The notes under the pieces: generated by a model
What the model saw: only the letters and a program-made list of their open reading frames with translations
What the model was told of the DNA's origin: nothing
Database searches by the model: none
Position numbers and translations under genes: made by a program
Source of the DNA: Bacteroidota bacterium
Lineage (GTDB): Bacteria; Bacteroidota; Ignavibacteria; SZUA-365
Assembly: GCA_018224345.1 (NCBI GenBank)
Contig: JAGTUW010000137.1
Span: 1 to 12,458 of the forward strand
DNA length: 12,458 bases
Direction of reading: 5' to 3'
In this document: piece after piece, positions 5,865 to 12,458 of the stretch
Layout of the letters: every line of letters starts with the position of its first letter
Numbering within the stretch: the first letter of the stretch is position 1

Positions 5865-7136
5865 TTGACTTTTTCAGAATTGAGAGAATCTGCTGGATTG
5901 ACACCAAAGGAATTCGCCATCGAGTCAGGGTATCATGTCCGAACCGTATATCGTTGGGAACGCGGTGAAATCGTTCCGAAACAACCTGTCATGGAACAGC
6001 TCCGCCGTATTGCCGAATCGAGACATACATTCACTGCAGGCCCGGAGGACAACTTCACCTTCATCGACCTGTTCGCGGGCATCGGTGGGATGCGCAAAGG
6101 TTTTGAAGCTGCAGGGGGCCGCTGTGTCTTTACCAGCGAATGGGACAAGTATGCGAGAACGACGTACGCCGAGAACTTTCCCGATGAGCACCCGATTGCC
6201 GGTGATATCACGAAAATCCCGCTTTCCGCTATACCGGAACATGATGTACTCGTTGCGGGATTCCCCTGTCAGCCCTTCTCGATTGCCGGAGTATCAAAAA
6301 AAAATGCACTGGGACGACCGCATGGTTTTCTCGATAACACCCAAGGGACACTATTCTTCGATGTGGCCCGGATTCTGAAATTCCGCAGACCAAAGGCCTT
6401 CCTGCTCGAGAATGTAAAGAATCTCGAGCGCCACGACAAGGGCAAGACGTTCAGGGTGATCCGCGATACGCTCGATGGACTCGGCTATCACTATGACTGG
6501 AGAATTATCGATGCAAAAGGCTGGGTTCCGCAACACCGGGAGCGCATTTTCATCGCAGGGTTCAGAGATGACCTCGGATTCAGTTTTGATGGACTCCCGG
6601 TCCGTCATGCGACCGAGGGACCGACAATTCGGTCCATACTGCATACGGAGGACGGCTCGGAGACAGAAGAACTTCCGTTCACGGTTGGTCCGCAAGCCAG
6701 GGTCAACGAGAAGTACATCCTCACACCACACATGTGGGATTATCTGCAACGCTATGCGGCAAAACACAAAGCACGCGGCAATGGATTCGGATTCGGCCTT
6801 GTGGGGCCTGATGATACAGCGAGAACGCTGTCAGCCCGGTATTACAAGGATGGTTCGGAAATTCTTGTGAAAACAGCGGGTCGTCCGAGGCGACTGACAC
6901 CCCGTGAGTGTGCACGGCTGATGGGGTTCGACGATGCGGGGCAATCCGGTTTCTCTATTCCCGTATCTGACGCACAGGCCTACAGGCAATTCGGAAATGC
7001 TGTCGTCGTTCCGGTTGTTGAAAACATTGCACATTATATGCTTCCGTTCATACTTGGGGAGCATCAGGAAGCAGTTGGTCAGCTTCGACTGAGCTTCGAT
7101 CAGCCTGTATCCCGTCTGGCTGGTAGAAATGTCTGA
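5865..7136 (+). CDS. dcm: DNA (cytosine-5) methyltransferase, Dcm/M.EcoRII type, with N-terminal HTH
   Basis: From the TTG at 5865 this is a 423-residue enzyme that methylates C5 of cytosine in DNA. An XRE-like helix-turn-helix spans about residues 13-34 (ending VYRWERGE). The catalytic part follows: FIDLFAGIGG 66-75 (SAM loop), GFPCQPFS with catalytic Cys135, ENV 182-184, QHRER 223-227, and a target-recognition region at about 283-334. The family motifs RPRRLTPRECARLMGF 340-355 and QFGNAVVVPV 375-384 close it. The recognition region (YILTPHMWDYL, RGNGFGFG, RTLSARYYKDG) is close to Dcm, M.EcoRII and M.SsoII as I remember them, so the target is probably CCWGG or CCNGG. In M.EcoRII and M.SsoII the N-terminal region also represses the gene's own promoter; here that is inferred. 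The stop overlaps the vsr start by 8 bases. In-frame ATG 5826 is an alternative start. Confidence 0.95.
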   Translation: MTFSELRESAGLTPKEFAIESGYHVRTVYRWERGEIVPKQPVMEQLRRIAESRHTFTAGPEDNFTFIDLFAGIGGMRKGFEAAGGRCVFTSEWDKYARTTYAENFPDEHPIAGDITKIPLSAIPEHDVLVAGFPCQPFSIAGVSKKNALGRPHGFLDNTQGTLFFDVARILKFRRPKAFLLENVKNLERHDKGKTFRVIRDTLDGLGYHYDWRIIDAKGWVPQHRERIFIAGFRDDLGFSFDGLPVRHATEGPTIRSILHTEDGSETEELPFTVGPQARVNEKYILTPHMWDYLQRYAAKHKARGNGFGFGLVGPDDTARTLSARYYKDGSEILVKTAGRPRRLTPRECARLMGFDDAGQSGFSIPVSDAQAYRQFGNAVVVPVVENIAHYMLPFILGEHQEAVGQLRLSFDQPVSRLAGRNV

Positions 7137-7584
7137 CACGGTCTCCAGAAAAACCCGCAGCCGCATGATGGCCGGGATCAGGGGACAACATACACAACCG
7201 GAACTACTTGTCCGTAAACTGCTTCATGAACGTGGCTTTCGTTACCGCCTGCACAGAAAGGATCTGCCGGGCACACCCGATATTGTACTTCCGAAATATA
7301 CTGCCGTTATACAGGTTCATGGCTGCTTCTGGCATGGACATAACTGCCGACTGTTCAAACTTCCGGGAACCCGGACCCAGTGGTGGGCGGAAAAACTTGA
7401 GGGGAACAGGGCAAGAGATGAGAGGAACACCAGTGAACTTGTTCGACGCGGTTGGAGAGTGCTTGTTGTATGGGAGTGCGCACTCGAACACAAAGGAGGT
7501 CTTCCGATGGGAGATCTCGCGGAAACATTGCAGCAGTGGCTCCGCTCCAGAATACGGACGTATGAAATAACTGGAGATCAATAG
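7129..7584 (+). CDS. vsr: Very short patch repair (Vsr) T:G mismatch endonuclease
   Basis: A 151-residue nicking endonuclease that cuts 5' of the T in T:G mismatches created when 5-methylcytosine in Dcm-type sites deaminates. The protein aligns by eye along nearly its whole length with E. coli Vsr, with matching numbering: Asp51 of the PGTPD active-site motif, His64 and His69 in VHGCFWHGH, and the zinc ligands Cys66, His71, Cys73 and Cys117. The N-terminal TRSRMMAGI region matches the segment that stabilises DNA binding. The C-terminal WRVLVVWECAL (109-119) is the family signature. The ATG overlaps the methyltransferase stop by 8 bases (ATGTCTGA), and the endonuclease gene abuts its stop codon, so the three are probably cotranslated. 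All key residues are present and it looks functional. Confidence 0.96.
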   Translation: MSDTVSRKTRSRMMAGIRGQHTQPELLVRKLLHERGFRYRLHRKDLPGTPDIVLPKYTAVIQVHGCFWHGHNCRLFKLPGTRTQWWAEKLEGNRARDERNTSELVRRGWRVLVVWECALEHKGGLPMGDLAETLQQWLRSRIRTYEITGDQ

Positions 7585-8793
7585 ATGGCGGCATTCGGGT
7601 ATCTGTCAGATTTTTTCAGTGGAGTAGCCTTCAAAAGACTGTCTGCTGTGGAAATCGATGCACTCCGATCAAATCAACACGAGTTCAACGGAGTCGCCTC
7701 GATGAAACAACTCTGGGGAAGTGAACGCAACATTATTTCGGCACGTTTCCTCTATCTCGGTGAGCATGAAGAAGATCGCGTCTTCGCCGATGGCACGCTG
7801 ACGTGGTACGACGCGAGGGAAGCGCATCCTTCACGCAGCGAATTCCGTCTTTACTATCAGGACAATCAAGCAATTCAGCAGGCGAAGACAGGTGATCTCC
7901 TTCTCATTGCCAAGCGCGATGCGAACGAAGCCCTCGTCATCCTGGCAAAAAAGGATTCCACTCACGAAAACAGACTTGCCTGGCTGTTCCGTATCGAAAC
8001 CACATCGGAAAGTTTCAATATCAAAGAACTGTCCATTGAAAGTGACCGGGAAGCGGACTTTCTCGTCCGTTCTATTCTCGAAGACCTGGAAATCGAGATC
8101 GAGCCCGAAGATATGGATTTTCTGGAATGGATATTCGACCGATTCGGGCCAACCTTCCCCCCCACAGTCGATTTTTCCCGGTTTGCACGTTCTACGATCC
8201 AGGATGCACCGGTCATTGAAGATCCTGACGCATGCTTTATGCTCTGGTTCGAGCGTGAGGAATTTCTGTTCAGAACTCTTGAGAGATATCTCGTACTGCA
8301 ACGATTGCAGGAGGGATTCGAGACTGTCGAGGATTTCATTCAATACTCACTCAGCACTCTGAACCGTCGCAAAGCCAGGGTTGGTCATGCCATCGAGCAT
8401 CATCTCGAGGAGATATTTGTCACGCATCATCTTCGTTTTACACGCGGTGGATATACGGAATTAAAGGCACAACCAGATTTTATTTTTCCGGGAATACACG
8501 AATACCACGACCTCGATTTCCCTACCGACAGACTTTCGATGCTCGGAGTCAAATCAACATGCAAGGATCGCTGGCGACAGGTACTGTCCGAGGCATTACG
8601 GATTTCACACAAACACCTTTTCACCCTGGAAGGTGGGATCAGTACTACGCAAACCGATGAGATGATGAGCCACAATCTGGCACTCATTCTTCCCGCCTCG
8701 CTTCATGCTTCATTCAGACCCGAACAACGCGACACCATTATGACTCTGACTGATTTTGTCGACCTCCTGCGCACCAGGGCGGGGAAAGAATGA
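7585..8793 (+). CDS. EcoRII-family type II restriction endonuclease (likely CCWGG)
   Basis: A 402-residue endonuclease, close to EcoRII's 404. The N-terminal half (about 1-135) begins with KRLSA (17-21) and a HEFNG segment, and corresponds to the EcoRII effector-binding domain that senses a second recognition site. The catalytic half (about 225-395) matches EcoRII by eye: NRRKARVGHAIEHHLEEIF (260-278), Pro297-Asp298, Tyr307 in EYHD, then VKSTCKDRWRQ with Lys323, Lys327 and Arg329. From memory, these align one residue before EcoRII Asp299, Tyr308, Lys324, Lys328 and Arg330. EcoRII cuts before the first C of CCWGG and needs two or more sites. The ATG directly follows the vsr stop (TAGATG), with GGAG eight bases upstream. 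The gene is AT-richer than its neighbours (40% and 52% GC in two sampled lines) and holds seven CCWGG sites. Exact specificity is inferred. Confidence 0.95.
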   Translation: MAAFGYLSDFFSGVAFKRLSAVEIDALRSNQHEFNGVASMKQLWGSERNIISARFLYLGEHEEDRVFADGTLTWYDAREAHPSRSEFRLYYQDNQAIQQAKTGDLLLIAKRDANEALVILAKKDSTHENRLAWLFRIETTSESFNIKELSIESDREADFLVRSILEDLEIEIEPEDMDFLEWIFDRFGPTFPPTVDFSRFARSTIQDAPVIEDPDACFMLWFEREEFLFRTLERYLVLQRLQEGFETVEDFIQYSLSTLNRRKARVGHAIEHHLEEIFVTHHLRFTRGGYTELKAQPDFIFPGIHEYHDLDFPTDRLSMLGVKSTCKDRWRQVLSEALRISHKHLFTLEGGISTTQTDEMMSHNLALILPASLHASFRPEQRDTIMTLTDFVDLLRTRAGKE

Positions 8794-8795
8794 TA

Positions 8796-8812
8796 ATTCG
8801 GGGATCCCGAAT
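8796..8812. terminator. Hairpin between convergent genes, candidate bidirectional terminator
   Basis: ATTCGGG (8796-8802), loop GAT, CCCGAAT (8806-8812): a perfect 7-bp stem lying exactly between the endonuclease stop (8793) and the stop of the convergent gene (8814). Neither side has a strong T-run, so intrinsic termination would be weak. Position is the main argument. Confidence 0.45.
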
Positions 8813-8813
8813 G

Positions 8814-9248
8814 TCACTCCCCTTCTTCCCACCTGGCATGAAAGAGCTGCACCGGCGCACCGGGGTCGGTGGCGCTGCCGAGACGGAGATCCATTCCCTG
8901 CGATGTACGGTCGATGGAAAAACGGAATCCGTCGATGTCAATCGTATCGCGGCTGCTCCGCTTCGCCGTGTCGCCGGGAACGCCGAGTCGCCTGAGATCC
9001 AGACGTGACTCTCCGTGGTCGGACAGCAGGGTCAGTACATCGTCTTCAATATGGATGCTGCCATAGAACGCCCCGGATGCAGGAGTCGCCGCGTCGGAAT
9101 CGGTATGCATTTCCCAGCGGTTGTCATGCTCCCGGGTGAAGACAAGCTTGATGGCCTCATCGCTTTCCAGTGTGAAGCAAGCGGTCCCGGCAGGGATACC
9201 GTATGCTATGATAATGGCAATGATGTATGGAAGAGGAAATACGGTCAT
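8814..9248 (-). CDS. Small exported protein of unknown function
   Basis: A 144-residue protein I do not recognise. Residues 1-23 look like a signal sequence (hydrophobic YIIAIIIAYGIPAG, possible cleavage after AGTA with Cys24 next; the residue at -3 is Gly, so a true lipobox is doubtful). The mature part alternates short hydrophobic and acidic stretches and ends in two segments (TIDIDGFRFSID and MDLRLGS) that suggest beta structure. The start is well supported: ATG with AAGGAG nine bases upstream, starting 19 bases after the membrane-protein stop, so it is probably the last gene of that operon. It converges on the restriction cassette. Confidence 0.75.
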   Translation of the reverse strand: MTVFPLPYIIAIIIAYGIPAGTACFTLESDEAIKLVFTREHDNRWEMHTDSDAATPASGAFYGSIHIEDDVLTLLSDHGESRLDLRRLGVPGDTAKRSSRDTIDIDGFRFSIDRTSQGMDLRLGSATDPGAPVQLFHARWEEGE

Positions 9249-9267
9249 GGTGTATCACTCCTTTTTT

Positions 9268-11730
9268 TCATGACTGAGGATTGCCGGCCGGCATCAACGC
9301 AAACAACGGAATGGCAAGCAGATACAGGGCGACGGCGACGGCAGCGGCGAGATAAAAACCCCAGATCATCCCGATGGCCGTGGCGGCAGGCGCAGCAAGT
9401 ACGGAAGTGAAACCGTTGATGCCCCAGGCCCAGGCAATGAGCTGACGGGGACCGTGATGCAGACGTGAAAGTCCTGCCGGCATGGGAAAGCCCATCAGAA
9501 ACGCAATGGGCGCGATGAACAGAATGGCGATGACGATGCGAGACAGGTCAGGAAACGCACCGGCGAAGGATGTGAGCGGACTCACCCCCTCCATCATCAC
9601 CAAGGCGAAAACAGCCAGCAGAATCAGCAAGCGACGCAAACGCAACGGTGTGATTGCAAACCGCTGCGCGGTCAGACTGCCGAGCCCGGAAAAGAAGAGG
9701 AAGGTCGCGATGGTGACTGCCGCGGCCAATACCGGTGATCCGATAAGATGGGTCAACTTCGACAACAGGGTAATCTCCAGAAGTAAATAAGCAAGACCGA
9801 GACAGGCAAAGTAGCCTGCCGTCGGCAACAGTGTGCGTGCCCCGTATGCGGGACGCACAAACACGAGAGGAACAATAGTCAGTATCAATGCAATGACGCC
9901 GATGCCCAGCATAGCGGCAAGGACAAAAAGAAAACCGACTTCCGCGCGCGTCAACCAGAGATCACCGAAAACCCCGCGCAATGTATTAATGGCGCCAATC
10001 CTGCTGAAATCATAGAAAAACGGCCGGTCGTCGGTCGGAGGACGAATATCGAACATCCATGAGTCAATGAACTCGTCGGCTTCACCGGAGAAAACCGATT
10101 GCGCGGCGATGTGATACCAGTCGTCTTCCTGATCCGGTGGGCCGATGAGCTGGTCAGGCTGATTGCGATACTCCGCCGGTATGTCCGTCCACCATACACC
10201 GGTCAACTGCCGTTGCCTGACGACATCCTCGACCAACTCGCGATGTGTCCGCGACCAGGGCGTCGGTTTGACGATGGTGCAGACAGCCAGGAAATCACGG
10301 ACGATGACGACATGCGCCCCCGGGTCGGGCAGATATGCGCGTCGCAGCGCCTCATCTATCGTCGTGAGAATTTTCAGATTGTCGCGTGGTGGATCCTGTA
10401 TGCCACGACTGATCAGCAGTATGCCTTCGGGCGACAGCAGTTGCAGCGCTGCCGTGACTCCCTCGACCGTCATCAAATGATTCTGTCCGAGTCCGGCAAT
10501 GCCACCCGAACCGGCAGGCAGGGACTCAAAATCCACAAAATGTATCACATCGTACTTCTCTCGCGTGTTGTCGATATAATGCCGCGGGTAGGCGTTGTGA
10601 TATTCCACCACCGGAAGCCGCAGCACTGCTCCGCCACGATCTCTCAATTCATGTTCCAGGATGTCGGGGATATGGGGATAATGATGGACAACATCGATAC
10701 GCGAAGCGTCATGCAACGCGGCAAGCCATATGTTGTTTCCGCCAAGTTCGCCTGGCAGCAAAACTGCCGGCTCTGATGGCGCCAGCGCATAGGCGGCGGC
10801 AGACAGCACGCCACGCATGACGGACGCCTGATCTTTCGTCTCGACATCGAGCACAGACGCGGCGGGATGACCGTCCATCAGAATTGAATGCATCGGCGGC
10901 GGGGCTTCGGATCCTGTCAGAAACGCCATATCATGGAACGAGGGACTATAATAGACATCGATCAGCGCCGATGGTCCCCGTCGCTCCGCAACCAGTTCCG
11001 CCTCGCCCTGTTCGACAAGCTGATCGATAAAGCTCTGATACTTCCAGGGATCGCTGCGGATGTCCGTCGGAACAAATGCATATCCCGCTATCAGGAGTAA
11101 CCCGGCCGCAGCGATGAAAGAACTGCGCACTGAAGGCCGGAAGCCGGGTGCAAACAGAGCAGCGAGCAACGCCACTGCACCGGTGACTCCCGCCAATACT
11201 GAGGGATGCAGCCACCAGAGCAACAGATTCACCAGCGCCGCACCCAGCGCGCTGCCGGCGAGATTACTTGCGTACATGGCCGGGACACCCTCACCGGCCA
11301 TCATCAGCGCCAGGCCGATCCCCGCTGCTCCGAGCAGGAAGGGAAAAAGCAACACGGCCCAGTACAACAACCACCAGGCGATCTGCTTCATCAACAGCGT
11401 CGGCAGAAAGCGTGCTTCAATCGGGATGTACTGCAGAATGACCACGCATACCGGCATCGAGAGTCCCGCTGCGAGTGTCAGAGCGAACAACCAGGCATTG
11501 GGTCTGGCCAGCGCCACACGCCGGAATATGTAGAGAAACACCCCGCTCGCACCGAACCCCAACAGGGCGATGCTGATAACGAGAAAGGCGAAATGATGCC
11601 AGCCCGCCACCAACAGAATGCGCATCAATGATATCTCGAATGCAAGAACAGCGGCGGACAGCAGAAACACCAATACGAACGTGATGTTGCTGCGACTGCC
11701 GGGTGCTGCTATGGTATCTCCCGGCGGCAC
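9268..11730 (-). CDS. Large integral membrane protein with spermidine-synthase-like (SAM-fold) central domain
   Basis: An 820-residue inner-membrane protein. The N-terminal block (about 15-220) has six or seven membrane helices. A soluble central domain (about 225-590) follows, then a C-terminal block of about seven helices (595-815). The layout and the motifs LLLEITLLSKLTHLIGSP (649-666), FSGLGSL (680-686), GFPMPAGL (747-754) and WAWGINGFTSVLA (767-779) are those of membrane-bound proteins related to polyamine aminopropyltransferases. The central fold keeps YDVIHFVD (393-400) and a TVEGVTAAL..LSPEGILLISRG stretch (421-443). Its SAM loop, GELGGN (327-332), and the HHYPHI (349-354) where an acidic ribose-binding residue is expected look altered, so polyamine synthesis is doubtful. 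The start is GTG with a purine-rich AGGGGGAAG upstream, four bases after the pcm stop. The function is not known. Confidence 0.88.
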   Translation of the reverse strand: MPPGDTIAAPGSRSNITFVLVFLLSAAVLAFEISLMRILLVAGWHHFAFLVISIALLGFGASGVFLYIFRRVALARPNAWLFALTLAAGLSMPVCVVILQYIPIEARFLPTLLMKQIAWWLLYWAVLLFPFLLGAAGIGLALMMAGEGVPAMYASNLAGSALGAALVNLLLWWLHPSVLAGVTGAVALLAALFAPGFRPSVRSSFIAAAGLLLIAGYAFVPTDIRSDPWKYQSFIDQLVEQGEAELVAERRGPSALIDVYYSPSFHDMAFLTGSEAPPPMHSILMDGHPAASVLDVETKDQASVMRGVLSAAAYALAPSEPAVLLPGELGGNNIWLAALHDASRIDVVHHYPHIPDILEHELRDRGGAVLRLPVVEYHNAYPRHYIDNTREKYDVIHFVDFESLPAGSGGIAGLGQNHLMTVEGVTAALQLLSPEGILLISRGIQDPPRDNLKILTTIDEALRRAYLPDPGAHVVIVRDFLAVCTIVKPTPWSRTHRELVEDVVRQRQLTGVWWTDIPAEYRNQPDQLIGPPDQEDDWYHIAAQSVFSGEADEFIDSWMFDIRPPTDDRPFFYDFSRIGAINTLRGVFGDLWLTRAEVGFLFVLAAMLGIGVIALILTIVPLVFVRPAYGARTLLPTAGYFACLGLAYLLLEITLLSKLTHLIGSPVLAAAVTIATFLFFSGLGSLTAQRFAITPLRLRRLLILLAVFALVMMEGVSPLTSFAGAFPDLSRIVIAILFIAPIAFLMGFPMPAGLSRLHHGPRQLIAWAWGINGFTSVLAAPAATAIGMIWGFYLAAAVAVALYLLAIPLFALMPAGNPQS

Positions 11731-11734
11731 CGTA

Positions 11735-12458
11735 TTACTTCCCCCTGGTCAGAGGAACAAAACGAACGGGCATGATAGTGCGCGAGGAACGCGAGCCATC
11801 CTCGTCCTTTGTCACGACGATCAGTCGCTGCACCTCATGCGTGCCACCAATTGGAATGACGATGCGTCCCCCCTTTCTCAATTGTTTCCACAAGGGCGGA
11901 GGGAGATGTCCCGACGCACAGGTCACGATAATAGCGTCGTAGGGGGCATGTTCCTCCCAACCGTGATATCCGTCGCCGTGTCTGAGACGAACGCAATCGT
12001 AACCCTGTTCCTTCAACACCTTGCGCGCACGCTGATACAGTGGTTCGACGATTTCGATACTGTAGACATTGGGCGTGATGTGTGCGAGCACCGCCGCCTG
12101 ATATCCCGAACCGGTGCCGACTTCCAGTACCTTGTCTTCCTTCGACAACGCGAGTAATTCGGTCATTATGGCGACGATATACGGCTGTGATATGGTTTGT
12201 CCGTGACCGATCGGCAGCGGGGAATCGGCATAGGCATTCCGTCGCATGGCGTCAGGGACCATCACATGCCGGGGAACCGATCGCAGGGCGTCAAGCACTT
12301 CCGCCCGGCGCACGGCCATACGCCCGCCGCGTGCCGTGGCTATCTGTGTTTTCACCATTGCATGGCGTTCCGCTTCACGTTCCGCTGCCGCAGGTGGCTG
12401 CGGGGGAAACGGACAATCCTCTGTCCCCTGCCCGGCGACATGGGCTTCGGCACGTGCG
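11735..12458 (-). CDS. pcm: Protein-L-isoaspartate O-methyltransferase (5' end outside window)
   Basis: This enzyme uses SAM to methylate isoaspartyl residues in aged proteins, starting their repair. Counting from the internal ATG at 12358 (207 residues): MVKTQI, VLDALRSVPRHVMVP (21-35), the family active-site segment PLPIGHGQTISQP (47-59), the SAM loop LEVGTGSGYQ (78-87), HGDGYHGW (127-134), YDAIIVT (140-146) and GGRIVIPIG (163-171). This matches full-length PIMT. The frame remains open beyond ATG 12358 to the window edge with no stop and no other start, and reads a Pro/Ala/Glu-rich segment containing a Cys (GTEDCPFPPQPP, EREAERHAM). That ATG lacks a ribosome site, so the true start is probably beyond 12458. 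The extension resembles the linker of exported forms, so it may act outside the cytoplasm. It is the first visible gene of the leftward operon. Confidence 0.94.
   Translation of the reverse strand, partial: ARAEAHVAGQGTEDCPFPPQPPAAAEREAERHAMVKTQIATARGGRMAVRRAEVLDALRSVPRHVMVPDAMRRNAYADSPLPIGHGQTISQPYIVAIMTELLALSKEDKVLEVGTGSGYQAAVLAHITPNVYSIEIVEPLYQRARKVLKEQGYDCVRLRHGDGYHGWEEHAPYDAIIVTCASGHLPPPLWKQLRKGGRIVIPIGGTHEVQRLIVVTKDEDGSRSSRTIMPVRFVPLTRGK

Noticed and set aside
5567..5968. A 133-codon forward frame before the methyltransferase
   Set aside because: It has no ribosome site, overlaps the methyltransferase out of frame and shows no domain.
7204..8343. Reverse-strand frames over vsr and the endonuclease gene
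   Set aside because: They are antisense to genes with all family residues intact, and have no protein-like features of their own.
5824..8817. GAATGTCAC at 5824-5832 and again at 8809-8817, bracketing the restriction cassette, as possible insertion-site duplication
   Set aside because: Nine bases can match by chance between two flanks of this size. The left copy lies just upstream of the cassette's ribosome site, and no integrase or transposase is present.

Overview
The window looks like a chromosomal segment of a diderm (Gram-negative) bacterium of moderate-to-high GC. Spot counts of single 60-base lines gave 68% GC in the copper ATPase gene, 60% in the large membrane-protein gene, and 40-52% in the restriction-modification genes. 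An exported haem-c lipoprotein, metal-efflux pumps and a probably exported isoaspartyl methyltransferase fit a diderm. The phylum cannot be fixed from these genes alone.

Layout. (1) Positions 1-91 (-) hold a possible gene start with a strong ribosome binding site. It runs leftward straight into a heptanucleotide tandem repeat cut by the window edge. (2) Positions 92-726 contain no confident gene. They hold a hydrophobic open frame, a long-loop inverted repeat and an 18-bp tandem repeat that abuts and overlaps the end of the next gene. (3) Positions 727-4747 (-) look like one metal-handling operon, transcribed leftward: SRPBCC-fold protein, cupin (ATGA overlap), CDF-type metal/H+ antiporter, CopB-type (CPH) copper ATPase with a His-rich N-terminus. 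A haem c-binding lipoprotein (4892-5392) lies 144 bases upstream on the same strand. (4) Positions 5393-5864 are an AT-richer spacer with small direct and inverted repeats. (5) Positions 5865-8793 (+) are a compact EcoRII/Dcm-type restriction-modification cassette: HTH-cytosine-C5 methyltransferase, Vsr mismatch endonuclease, EcoRII-family restriction endonuclease. The three genes are overlapping or abutting. They are the only confident genes on the + strand and are lower in GC, which suggests insertion of a mobile defence module. (6) A hairpin at 8796-8812 separates the cassette from a convergent - strand operon. (7) Positions 8814-12458 (-) are that operon: an isoaspartyl O-methyltransferase (5' end outside the window), an 820-aa membrane protein of the spermidine-synthase-like type, and a small exported protein of unknown function.

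How the genes work together. The methyltransferase and the endonuclease very probably share a CCWGG-type target. Vsr would repair the T:G mismatches that arise when the methylated cytosine deaminates. The methyltransferase's own N-terminal HTH is a candidate regulator of the cassette, as is known for M.EcoRII and M.SsoII. In the metal block, CopB would export Cu/Ag and the CDF protein Zn or similar divalent ions. The roles of the SRPBCC and cupin partners are unknown.

I found no wholly unprecedented multi-gene system. The items most worth following are the two tandem repeats, one apparently inside a translated leader and one carrying the ATPase stop codon, the high number of CCWGG sites inside the endonuclease gene, and the altered SAM-site region of the 820-aa membrane protein.
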